From Paenarthrobacter nitroguajacolicus JCM 14115 (GTDB lineage: Bacteria; Actinomycetota; Actinomycetes; Actinomycetales; Micrococcaceae): DNA of 27,156 nt. The stretch lies in assembly GCA_001313365.1 (NCBI GenBank), contig BBFS01000065.1, positions 1 through 27,156 on the forward strand. Reading direction: 5' to 3'. The notes under the pieces were generated by a model, which made no database searches, was not told the DNA's origin, and was given only the letters and a program-made list of their open reading frames with translations. Numbering within the stretch: the first letter of the stretch is position 1; each line of letters opens with the position of its first letter. Of the stretch, positions 18,000 through 27,072 are shown one piece after another. The translations under genes were made by a program, and so were the position numbers.

Positions 18000-19031
18000 T
18001 CATTTCAGCGAGCCTTTCAACAACAGGTAAAGGAAGAGGATGCCGCCCGTGAACTCGATGATGACGCTCAAGGCAGTGGCGAAACCGAACACCCGTTCCA
18101 GTAACAACTGGCCGCCCACCAGTGCGATCGCACCAATAAGGACCACGATCGGCAGCAGCCACGCATGCCGGAATCCACGGCAGAGCTGGTAACCGAGGCT
18201 GACAACCAAGAGCCCGAAGAACGTCACCGGCCCCACAAGAGCAGTGGAAATCGCCACCAGCAGCGAGCACGCGAGCAGCACCCGCATCACCACGCGTTTG
18301 TGATCGACGCCCACGTTGATGGCCACTTCACGGCCCAGCGCCAGCACGTCCAAAGTGTGCCGCATGCGCCACACAGCAACGCACACAAGGGCAATCAGCA
18401 CAGCGGAAACCCCCCCCAGCAACCCCCCCGGATCCACGTTGTTGAAACTGGCAAAGAACAGGTCCTGCAGGATGATGAATTCGCTCGGTTCCATCAGCCG
18501 CTGCAGGAGCGAGGAGAAACCACGGAACAAGGTACCGAGCACGATTCCCACGAGCAACAGCAGGTGCAGCGATCGCGTGGCACCCGTGAACATCCACCGG
18601 TACAGGAATGCGCTGAACCCCCCCACCATCAGCAGGATCTCCAGCCCGAACTTGAGCGTGGAAGGAGCGGTCGCCAGCGTCGCGGCACCGGCAACGAACG
18701 CCAGGGCGGTCTGCACCAGGATGTACAGGGAATCGAAGCCCATGATGGAAGGCGTCAGGATCCGGTTGGCCGTCACGGTCTGGAAGAGCAGTGTGGAAAC
18801 ACCCACCGCCACAGCCACCAGCAGCATCGCTGACACCTTGATGGCCCGCCGCGGCAGGATGTAGTCGATGTTGCCTTTGAGGTCGATCGTCAGGAAAACG
18901 GCAACAAGCACGACGGCGGCAATCGCCAAAGCGGCGATCACCAGTCCCGGCGGGGGGGTACTTCGGATGGCGTCGCGCATGCGGGTGCGGGCGGAGAGGC
19001 GGGGGGGTGTGACCAGGAGTGTTTCAGGCAT
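18000..19031 (-). CDS. FecCD-family siderophore importer permease (second)
   Basis: Intact 343-residue permease with about nine hydrophobic spans. RAIKVSAMLLVAVAVGVSTLLFQTVTANRILTPSIMGFDSLYILVQTALAFV and VVSLGYQLCRGFRHAWLLPIVVLIGAIALVGGQLLLERVF mark it as the YclO/VctG type, partner of the YclN-like permease upstream. It should form the heterodimeric channel. The ATG at 19031 overlaps the end of the upstream gene by 8 bases, so translation is coupled. Five runs of exactly seven C or G (near 18411, 18423, 18618, 18952 and 19002) all keep frame, each encoding a GG or PP pair. Confidence 0.92.
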   Translation of the reverse strand: MPETLLVTPPRLSARTRMRDAIRSTPPPGLVIAALAIAAVVLVAVFLTIDLKGNIDYILPRRAIKVSAMLLVAVAVGVSTLLFQTVTANRILTPSIMGFDSLYILVQTALAFVAGAATLATAPSTLKFGLEILLMVGGFSAFLYRWMFTGATRSLHLLLLVGIVLGTLFRGFSSLLQRLMEPSEFIILQDLFFASFNNVDPGGLLGGVSAVLIALVCVAVWRMRHTLDVLALGREVAINVGVDHKRVVMRVLLACSLLVAISTALVGPVTFFGLLVVSLGYQLCRGFRHAWLLPIVVLIGAIALVGGQLLLERVFGFATALSVIIEFTGGILFLYLLLKGSLK

Positions 19032-20037
19032 TGCGTTTCCTCAAAAGCAGGAAGAGGAAGAGGATGGCGCCCAGTACGGACATGACCATGCCCACGGGAA
19101 CCTCGTAGGGGGAAGCGGATGGTCCGGCCGATAATGTCGCAGACCAACACGAATGCCGCTCCAAAAAGGGCTGTCCAAGGAACCGCACGGCGGAGGTTGT
19201 CGCCGAACAGCAGGGAAACGATGTTGGGAACCACCAGCCGAGGAACGGCACGGCCCCCCCACGGTGGTGACCACAACAGCCGAAATCAACGAGACAATCA
19301 TCAGGCCGAGCCGCATGGTCCGGGCGTAGTTCAGGCCAAGGTTGGTGGTGAAATCCTGCCCCATGCCGGCCACGGTGAACCGGTCGGCAGCAAACAGGCC
19401 CACCAGTACCAGCACAGCCACGATCCACAGCAGTTCATACCGTCCACGGAGCACGCCGGAGAAGTCGCCGATCATCCAGTTGCTCAGTGTCTGGAGGAGA
19501 TCGAAGCGGTAGGCGAAGAACGTGGTGACGGCAGCAATGATGCCGCCCAGCATGATGCCCACCAGCGGAATCAGCAGGGTGTTACGGGCGGCAGTCTACG
19601 GAGAATGGCCAGGAAGAGCGCCGTGCCCAGCACGGCGAACACAGAAGCCACCAGCATCTTGGTGAGAATCGGAGAGTCCGGAGCCAACACAGTGACCACC
19701 AGGATCCCGAGCGTCGCTGACTCAACGGTGCCCACGGTGGACGGCTCGACAAAGCGGTTCCGGGCCATGAGCTGCATGATCAGCCCGGCAACGGCGACGG
19801 CCATCCCGGCCAGGACCACGGCCAAGGTGCGCGGCACCCGGGAGACCCAGAAGATTTCCCAAGCACCGGCGTCGTTCGCCAACAATGCGGGCAGCGAGAC
19901 ATCGCTGACCCCCCAACGAAGATACTTCCGACCGCGATCACCAGCACAACGGCAGCAGCCGCAACCAGGCGGGCGGTCTCGCCAGTCCGGTTGCGGCTTG
20001 CTGGTGCCGTGGTGGGGCGCACGGCTGTAGTTGTCAC
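19024..20037 (-). CDS. FecCD-family siderophore importer permease (first)
   Basis: Membrane permease of about 337 residues. GTG at 20037 starts MTTTAVRPTTAPASRNRTGE, then AAAVVLVIAVGSIFVG, WVSRVPRTLAVVLAGMAVAVAGLIMQLMARNRFVEPSTVGTVESATLG, TLLIPLVGIMLGGIIAAVTTFFAYRFDLLQTLSNWMIGDFSGVLRGRYELLW and TVGAVPFLGLVVPNIVSLLFGDNLR, typical of YclN/VctD. It ends VLGAILFLFLLLRKRNA. Frame breaks: C6 at 19910-19914, near 19597 (one base lost), C7 at 19254-19260 (five expected), near 19237 (one C lost) and near 19105 (an extra C). It is directly downstream of the binding protein and coupled to the second permease. Confidence 0.88.
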
Positions 20038-20061
20038 GTCAGGATTTCAGGTGAGGCAGTA

Positions 20062-21015
20062 TCAGGCGACAGAATCGGCCACTGCCGTGACCATGGCCTG
20101 AACGTTGTTCAAGCCGTAGCCGACGATGTACCAGCCGGCGGGGTCCAGGTTCACGATCTTGTTGTTCTTGGCCGCGTTGGTGGACTTCACGAGCTCGTTG
20201 TCCAGGATCGGGTTAGCGGTGGAGCCAGCGGTGCCGATCGCGGTGTCGCGGTTGATGACGTAGAGGATGTCCGGGTTGGTCTCCTTGATGTATTCAAAGG
20301 AAACAGCCTCGCCGTGAGAGCCTCAGACTTGACGTCGGCAGCGGCGGGGACGCCCAGGACGTCGTGGATGATGCCGAAGCGGGAGCCAGCGCCGTATGCG
20401 GTAACTTCGCCGCCGGAGGTGAGGACGATCAGGCCCTTGCCAGCCGAGGCCGCCTTGGTCTTGGTGTCCGCAACGGTCTTGTCCACCTCTGCGAGCTTGG
20501 AGGCGGCCTCGTCTTCTTTCTTGAAGATCTTGCCGAGCTTCTCCGTCTGTGCCTTGAAGCTTTCCATGGGCTTGGCGGCATCCACGGAGAGGTCGATGGT
20601 AGGTGCGATCTTGCTCAATTCCTCATAGGCGCCGGCGGTGCGGCCGGAGACGATGATGAGATCCGGCGCGGCGGAGCTGACGGCCTCGAAGTCCGGCTCC
20701 TTGAGCGAGCCCACCTTGGTGTACTTGGCCTCGGAGAACTTCCTGAGCGCTTCCGGGTAGCTTGCTTCGGGAACACCGGTGGGCTCGACCCCCGAGCGCG
20801 TTCATGGTGTCCAGGACGCCGAGGTCGAACGTGACAACCTTGGCCGGGTTCACAGGAACGTTGGTCGTGGAGCCTTGGGCGTGCTCGATGGTGATGGTGC
20901 CGGCTTCCTCGGTCTGCGAGGATGCGGTGGCCCCCCCGCCGCCACACGCCGTAACGGCCAGCAAGGCTGCACCTGCAGCCAGTGCCCCAATGTAGCTCGA
21001 CAGCCTCTTTTTCAC
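20062..21015 (-). CDS. Siderophore-binding lipoprotein, YclQ/FatB/CeuE-like
   Basis: Periplasmic-type receptor anchored as a lipoprotein, about 317 residues. GTG at 21015 follows GGAG eight bases upstream. The signal sequence contains the lipobox LAVTAC (Cys24) and a GGGG linker. GTITIEHAQGSTTNVPVNPAKVVTFDLGVLDTMNALG, VGSLKEPDFEAVSSAAPDLIIVSGRTAGAYEELSKIAPTIDLSVD and GGEVTAYGAGSRFGIIHDVLGV place it with the catecholate/petrobactin-type receptors. Frame breaks: near 20791-20795 (an extra C, GVEPTGVPEASYPE expected) and near 20316 (one base lost before GEAVSFEYIKETNPDILYVINRD). It is first in the operon and lies behind an iron box. No siderophore synthesis genes are in the window, so it may scavenge foreign siderophores. 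Confidence 0.9.
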
Positions 21016-21078
21016 GCCAGTACTCCACTCACTAATAAGTCATAGATGTGTTGCCTAATTGCTTTTTGACTCTATTAG

Positions 21079-21097
21079 TAAGGTGAGGCTAACTTCA
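21079..21097. promoter_or_regulatory. DtxR/IdeR-like iron box
   Basis: TAAGGTGAGGCTAACTTCA matches the general DtxR/IdeR consensus TTAGGTTAGGCTAACCTAA at 15 of 19 positions, including the central AGGCTAAC. On the minus strand TTGAAG (21098-21093) and TAATAG about 15 bases on could form the promoter it overlaps. It lies 64 bases upstream of the siderophore receptor start, so iron repression is likely. Confidence 0.75.
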
Positions 21098-21103
21098 AAA
21101 CCG

Positions 21104-21166
21104 AAAGGCTCTCCAGCGGTCAAAAGTGACGGAACTCACTTGTTTTTCTCCCGCCGGAGAGCCTTT
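21104..21166. terminator. Nested hairpin terminator after mtlD
   Basis: Outer arms AAAGGCTCTCCaGCGG (21104-21119) and CCGCcGGAGAGCCTTT (21151-21166) pair over 16 positions with one mismatch. Inside is a second hairpin, AAGTGA (21124-21129) with TCACTT (21136-21141), followed by GTTTTT on the plus strand and by TTTT on the minus strand. It begins 18 bases after the mtlD stop. The nesting of two independent hairpins is unusual. Confidence 0.75.
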
Positions 21167-21184
21167 GTTACTTTCGGGTGGCGC

Positions 21185-22340
21185 TTACGCTTCGGCCTGA
21201 CGATCCTCCACGAGCTTTTGGACGGCCGGAAACAGCGGGTGCGACGGCGTAAGTTCCGTGATGCGCTCGACGGCGGCAGCCGGGTCCAAGTCGGTCAGCA
21301 TGTTGGCGAGCTCCACGGCTTCATCGTCGTTGCCGTCGTCGAAACGGAGGGCCGCGGACATCGCCTCGAGCAGGGCCACCGGCGTCACGCCACGCTCGGC
21401 CAACTCCGCGGCGGGACCAATGAACCGCTCGTGTCGGCTGAGCTTCCGCAAGGGCGCCCGGCCCACTCGATTCACGGTGTCCGGCAGGTGCGGGTTGGTG
21501 AAACGGGACAGGATCTTCTGCACATAGGCCTCCTGCTCGGCCTCAACGAACCCGTGCTTGGCCACCAGCAGTTCCTTGGTTTCCTCCAGCACCGCCCGGA
21601 CCTTCGCGGCAACAGACGGATCCGCCATGCATCGGAGATCTTCGCCAGCCCGGCCTGGTAACCGAAATACGCCGCCGACGCGTGACCGGTGTTTACCGTG
21701 AACAGCTTGCGTTCAATGTACGGGCCCAGCTCATCCACGAAGGTGGCTCCGGGGATATTCGGCACGTTGCCGCCGAACGGCGTACGGTCGATGACCCACT
21801 CGTAGAACGTCTCCACCGTGACGTCCAGGCCCTGGCCCGGTGCTTGGTTAGGGACAATGCGGTCCACTGCGGTGTTGGCAAAAACCGCGACGGTGTCCAG
21901 TCGCCGGCGGAGTCGTCCCAGGCCGCCCGGATCTCCGTGTGGAGGAGGTCCGTGGCGTTGATGGCGTTCTCGCAGGCCATGACCTGGAGGGGGGGTGGCA
22001 AGTCCGCGGGCCGGGCGGCCAGTCCGCGGGCGATCACCGGTGCCACGAACTTCAGGATGTGCGGCCCCCCCACAGCAGTGGTGAGCACATCCGCCGTCGA
22101 GATTTCCTCCACAACAGCGGCTTCCTGCGAAGCGGAATTGAAGGCACGGAAGCCGCTAACGGTCTTGACCGCCGGGTTCTCGCCCACCTCGTGGACGTCG
22201 TAGCTGCTTGCCGAGGCGAGCTGGCTGATCAGCGCGTCCGCAACATCCGCGAACACCACCTCATAGCCGGCCTCGTGAAGCAGCAGCCCCCCCACGAAGC
22301 CACGTCCGATGTTGCCTGCCCCAAAATGAACTGCCTTCAC
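21185..22340 (-). CDS. mtlD: Mannitol-1-phosphate 5-dehydrogenase
   Basis: NAD-dependent cytoplasmic enzyme that oxidises mannitol 1-phosphate, delivered by the PTS, to fructose 6-phosphate. About 384 residues, close to the usual length. The N-terminus [33 protein letters not shown] is the Rossmann NAD site. [40 protein letters not shown] and [20 protein letters not shown] follow, the last including conserved active-region residues. The GTG start (22340) overlaps the mtlA stop (TAGTG). Frame breaks: near 21900 and near 21628, each one base lost. G/C7 runs at about 22285, 22065 and 21989 keep frame, but AVGGPHI and FVGGLLL each carry one glycine more than usual. Confidence 0.93.
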
Positions 22341-24408
22341 TATGCGTTGACCTTTCCGAACAGCTCCAAAACTTCATCAACCGTGGTCGCTTCCTCCAGC
22401 TGGGCCACCTGCGCCTTGCTGGTGAAGATCTTCGCAATCGAGGACAGGATGTGGAGGTGCTCATTGTTGAGGCCAGCCACGCCCACCACGAACTTCACTT
22501 GCTTGCCACCCCAGTCGATGCCCTCCGGGTAACGGATGATGGACACCGCCGAGTGGTTGATGTGTTCCTTGGCATCGTTGGTGCCGTGCGGGATCGCCAG
22601 GAAGCTGCCCATGTACGTGGACACGGATTCCTCGCGCTCGTGCATCGCGTGGACGTAGCTGACATCAACGGCACCGCGATCCAGCAGGAGCTTGCCCGCT
22701 TCGTCGATCGCTGCGTCACGGTCCGTTGCCGTTCCGTTCAGGACCACGCTTTCGCGGAGCAGGACACCTTTACCTTCGGCGGCTTGACCGTCGACGGCGG
22801 CAACCGGCTCCGCGACATGCGCGCCGTGGCCGGCGGCTACTGAAGTGGCGGCGGTGGTGGGCTGGGCTCCGGCGGTGGATTCCGCCGCCGTGCCTGTTTC
22901 AGGTGCAGCGCCTTCACTGTTGCTGCTCCGAACCAGTTCAACAATGTCGTCGTACTTGGGGCTGTTCATGAAGTTGTCCACCGAGTAGTGAACTGCGCTG
23001 GCCGTCCGCGGCTGGGCGCGTTCGGTCAGGTCCTGGTGCGTGACCACAACGTCGTAGCTGTCGTTGAGGTTGGCGATGGCCGAGTTAGTGACCTTGACCT
23101 CCGGGAAGCCGGCCGCCTTGATCTTATTGCGCAGGACCGAGGCACCCATGGCACTTGAACCCATCCCGGCGTCGCAAGCGAACACGATGTTCTGGACGGG
23201 GGGGCGGGTGAGCACTGTACCGGCCTGGGCGCCAGCGTTGTTACCGGTAAGTGCCGAGGAGACGGAGCTCTTCTTGCCCTTCATGGCCTCCATGCGGGAT
23301 GTGGCTGCGGAGAGGTCGTCCTCACCCTTGTTCTTGGACGTGCGAAGGATGACTGCGGCAATGAGGAAGGACACGGCCGTGGCCAGGATGACGGCAAGAA
23401 TCACACCAACGTAGCTGTCACGTGACGTCTGGGCCAGCACCGCGATGATGGAACCCGGCGCGGCAGGAGCAACCAGGCCGGAATTGGTGATGGCCAGGGT
23501 CGCGATGCCCGTCATGCCACCACCAATGGCAGCGAGGATCAGGATGGGCTTCATCAGGACATACGGGAAGTAGATCTCGTGGATACCACCGAGGAAGTGG
23601 ATGATCGCAGCACCGGGAGCCGAAGCCTTCGCGGCGCCGCGGCCGAAGAACATGTAGGCCAGCAGAATGCCCATACCGGCCCGGGGTTGGCTTCGAGCAG
23701 GAACAGGATGGACTTGCCCTGTTCCAGCGACTGCTGGATGCCAAGTGGAGTGAGCACGCCGTGGTTGATGGCGTTGTTGAGGAAGAGGACCTTGGCCGGC
23801 TCGATGAAAATGCTGGTCAGTGGCAGCAGACCGTTGTTGACCAGGAACCCCACAACGCACCGGCGCATCAGTGAAGCGCTGGACTACCCAGGAAAGGCCG
23901 TAGAAACCGCCCAAAGCCAACAACGCGCCCCAGATGCCTGCGGAGAAGTTGTTGACCAGCATCTCGAAACCGGGGCGGATCTTGCCGTCCCACAGGGCAT
24001 CGATCTTCTTCATGGTCCAGGCACCCAGCGGGCCCATGATCATTGCCCCCCCGATGAACATCGGCGCGTCAGTACCTGCGATGACGCCCATGGTCGCGAT
24101 AGCACCGACCACGCCGCCCCGGACGTCGTAAACCATCCGGCCGCCTGTGTAGGCGATCAGGATCGGAAGGAGGTACGTGACCATTGGACCGACAATGCCC
24201 ACGTTGGGATCACCCTCGGCGTCGTGCCGAAACCGCCCAGTTCCGCAACTGGAATCCAGCCCTTCTCGATGAACAGGGCCGTGATAAGGCCCCCCCAGGC
24301 GATGAAGCGCCGATATTGGGCATGATCATGCCGGACAGGAATGTTCCGAACTTTTGGACACCAACGCGCACGCTGGTGCGGGGGCTTCGCAACTGTCTCT
24401 GTTGCCAT
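22340..24408 (-). CDS. mtlA: PTS mannitol transporter subunit IICBA
   Basis: Membrane permease that imports and phosphorylates mannitol, about 690 residues in three fused domains. IIC (24408 to about 23330): [130 protein letters not shown] (about 23210-22930): [15 protein letters not shown] with the phosphorylated cysteine. IIA (about 22780-22340): [13 protein letters not shown] with the phosphorylated histidine. The ATG at 24408 follows AGGA. Frame breaks: near 24333 (one lost), near 24215, near 23870 and near 23683; the last two compensate, leaving about 60 out-of-frame residues. Runs of seven at 24045, 24289 and 23196 keep frame but add a residue in otherwise conserved spots. It receives phosphate from HPr, encoded 2.7 kb away. 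Confidence 0.94.
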
Positions 24409-24427
24409 GTGAATTCCTAACGTGTGT

Positions 24428-24443
24428 CCCGCGGCGGCGCGGG
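24428..24443. repeat. GC hairpin in tetR-mtlA gap
   Basis: CCCGCG and CGCGGG form a 6-base stem around GCGG, 20 bases upstream of the mtlA start on the minus strand. A nearby TCGATATAGATCGA palindrome lies at 24450-24463. No T-tract follows, so it might tune readthrough, processing or translation of mtlA. Confidence 0.4.
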
Positions 24444-24475
24444 GGTCAGTCGATATAGATCGAGAGAGCGCAGCC

Positions 24476-25210
24476 TTAGGAGCTGCTGGAAATGCGGTGA
24501 AGCCATTCAAGGAAGAGCTTCAGTTCAGAGCTGGAAAGTTGGTCCGAATGCGAGGCCTGCAGTGCCGCATTCAGGCGATTGCCGCAACAACTACCGAGGA
24601 CTTACCGGAGTCCTCCGCTGCGGCGCCACGGGCGGTATCCGTGGAGACGGCAAAAATCATGGAATCCCGGGTCATGGTTGAGAGCTCGAGACTCCGTTCC
24701 TCCACCGGTTCAGCGATCAGCATGAGCGTGACGCCCACGTTGGCCGCAAGGATGCTCCTCGCCGCTTCCCGGGGGGGCGGCACGTTGATCTGACCGGCGA
24801 TGGCGGCCTTGTTCAGCATCTCCTCCAGAAGCGCTTCAGCATCGGCCACGATTGCCGGGCGACTTTCCGGCCTGATGTTGCCGAACATGACCAGGTAAAG
24901 ATGGGGGGGTTGGCTCAGCCCGAACTGAACGTGGTTATCCCACATCCGACGGACGTCTTCCAAGGGCACCCCCCCGGACGGTGCAAAATCCCGCTCCCCC
25001 CGCCACATACTCTTCAAATCCGGCTGATACGACGGCGTCGAACAGGCCTTCTTTGTCGCCGAAGTGGTGGTAGAGCGTTGGCGCCGTAACCCCCCCGGCA
25101 AGCTTGGTGATCTGGCGCGTCGAGACTGCTGACCCCTCCGAATTCGCCAGCAATTCGGCAGCTGCGCGAAGCAACCGAATTTTAGGCGGAAGCTGGTCAT
25201 CGAAACTCAT
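24476..25210 (-). CDS. TetR-family regulator, candidate mannitol/PTS repressor
   Basis: One-component repressor of about 243 residues. The N-terminal helix-turn-helix reads KIRLLRAAAELLANSEGSAVSTRQITKLAGVTAPTLYHHFGDKEGLFDAVVSAGFEEYV, a textbook TetR domain with TLYHHFGDKEGL. The effector domain includes DFAPSGGVPLEDVRRMWDNHVQFGLSQPHLYLVMFGNIRPES. Frame breaks: C6 at about 24995-25000 (five expected, AGERDFA) and near 24572, where one lost base ends the frame early; the true C-terminus is probably LFLEWLHRISSSS with its stop at 24476. It is upstream of mtlA on the same strand and divergent from ptsI. Mannitol operons are more often controlled by MtlR-type or DeoR/GntR regulators, so the assignment is by context. 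Confidence 0.88.
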
Positions 25211-25228
25211 AACCGCTACCCTAGCACC

Positions 25229-25243
25229 TATAGCGTTGCTATA
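25229..25243. promoter_or_regulatory. Candidate TetR operator between tetR and ptsI
   Basis: TATAGC (25229-25234) and GCTATA (25238-25243) form a perfect inverted repeat around GTT, 18 bases upstream of the tetR start and about 95 bases before ptsI. Size and position fit a TetR operator that could serve both directions. Confidence 0.55.
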
Positions 25244-25338
25244 TGAAGTGGCTCACAAAGGAATTTTGTAGGCTAGTTTTCGAGCTCCCGGTGCCGTCGC
25301 CGGAGGGCCTGAACCAACAAGCAGGAACAGAGGATTCA

Positions 25339-27042
25339 GTGCAGAATTTCCAAGGAGTAGGGGGGTAAGCCCTGGCCGCATCATTGGTTCCGTCCGCCAG
25401 ATGCCCAAGCCGGTGAGTGAGCCGCCGTCGGGAGATCGATTGGCTGCGGACGTGAGCCCGGAAGACGCCGTCGCGGGCTTGAAAGCGGCTGCGCAAGCGG
25501 TCCATGACGAACTCAAGGGACGTGCGGACAGCGCTTCCGGCGACGGCAAGGCCGTCCTCGAAGCCACAGCCTCATGGCCAAAGACACCATGCTCCTGAAA
25601 TCCGCGAGCAAGCTCATCAACGCCGGCTCGTCTGCAGAGAGGGCCATCTGGGAAGCCGGTGCGTCCGTCTCCGAAATGCTGCACAACCTGGGCGGCTACA
25701 TGGCCGAGCGTGCCACCGACGTCCTGGACGTCCGCGCCCGCATCGTGGCCGAACTTCGCGGCGTCCCCCGCTCCCGGCATTCCTGCCTCCGACACGCCCT
25801 TCATCCTGGTGGCCGAGGACCTCGCTCCCGCCGACACCGCAACACTGAATCCCGCGGTGGTTCAGGCGCTGGTGACCTCAGGCGGCGGCCCGCAGTCCCA
25901 CACGGCCATCATTGCGCGTTCGCTCGGCCTGCCCGCCGTGGTTGCAGCCCATGGTGTTGACGACATCGCGGATGGAACCGAAGTGTACGTGGACGGCGCG
26001 GCTGGCTTCATTGCCGTTTCGCCCACCGACGGGCACCGTGCGGCCGCTACGGCCTGGGCGGAAACCTCCGCCACCCTCGCCGAATTCGACGGAAACGGCA
26101 CGACGGCGGACGGCCACTTGGTGCCGCTCCTCGCCAACGTCGGTGGAGCCAAGGACGCCGTGGCAGCTGCCGCTTTGGGCGCCCAGGGAGTGGGACTGTT
26201 CCGCACGGAGTTCTGCTTCCTGGAGCGCGACACCGAACCCTCCGTGGATGAGCAAGCCGCAGCCTACAAAGCCGTGTTCGACGCGTTCCCGGGCAAGAAG
26301 GTGGTCCTCCGCACCCTTGACGCGGGCGCCGACAAGCCGCTCCCCTTCCTCACGGATGCCACCGAGCCCAACCCTGCACTGGGTGTCCGCGGCTACCGCA
26401 CCGATTTCACCACACCAGGCGTTCTGGAGCGTCAGCTTGAGGCCATCGCCCGGGCAGCTTCGGAGTCCGAGGCTGACGTTTGGGTCATGGCCCCCCATGA
26501 TCTCCACGGCCGCCGAAGCCGGACGGTTCGCCTCATTGTGTGCCGCCGCCGGAATCCAAACGCCGGGTGTCATGGTGGAAGTTCCCTCTGCCGCGTTGAC
26601 TGCTGCCACCGTGCTGCGCGAAGTCGGCTTCGCCTCTTTGGGCACCAACGACCTCACCCAGTACGCCATGGCCGCCGACCGCCAGCTTGGACCCCTCGCG
26701 GAACTCAACACTCCGTGGCAGCCTGCCGTGCTTCGGCTCGTGCAGCTCACCGTCGAAGGTGCGGAGCAGGAAAGCTCTGGTCGCGAAGGTACTGCCAAGC
26801 CCGTGGGTGTCTGTGGTGAGGCAGCAGCTGACCCTGCGCTCGCCGTCGTACTGACCGGTCTGGGCGTCACCACACTGTCCATGACCGCGCGCTCCTTGGC
26901 CGCCGTCGGGACTGTGCTGAAAACCGTCACCCTTGAGCAGGCGCAGGAACTCGCACAGCTCGCTTTGTCTGCGCCGAGTGCCCTCGAAGCCCGCGACTGG
27001 GTCCGCGCCAAGCTCCCCGTCCTCGAAGAACTCGGCCTCTAA
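25339..27042 (+). CDS. ptsI: PTS enzyme I (phosphoenolpyruvate-protein phosphotransferase)
   Basis: General PTS protein, about 565 residues, which takes phosphate from PEP and passes it to HPr in the cytoplasm. The GTG at 25339 follows AGAGG and opens MQNFQGVGVSPGRIIGSVRQMP. The phosphorylated histidine is in GGGPQSHTAIIARSLGLPAVV. The PEP-binding part contains GVGLFRTEFCFL, LRTLDAGADKPLPFL, APMISTAAEAGRF, ASLGTNDLTQYAMAADR and the catalytic cysteine in VGVCGEAAADP. Frame breaks: G6 at 25360-25365 (four expected), near 25572 (one lost, ATASMAKD), C5 at 25764-25768 (GVPAPGIPAS, one extra) and C6 at 26491-26496 (one extra). It lies 30 bases before ptsH. Confidence 0.95.
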
Positions 27043-27072
27043 CCTCTGTTTGTTTCCGTCGAAGGAGAAACC

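Noticed and set aside
25878..27011. Long open frame of 377 codons on the minus strand
   Set aside because: It is antisense to ptsI, whose active-site motifs are unmistakable. No family features are seen in the antisense product.
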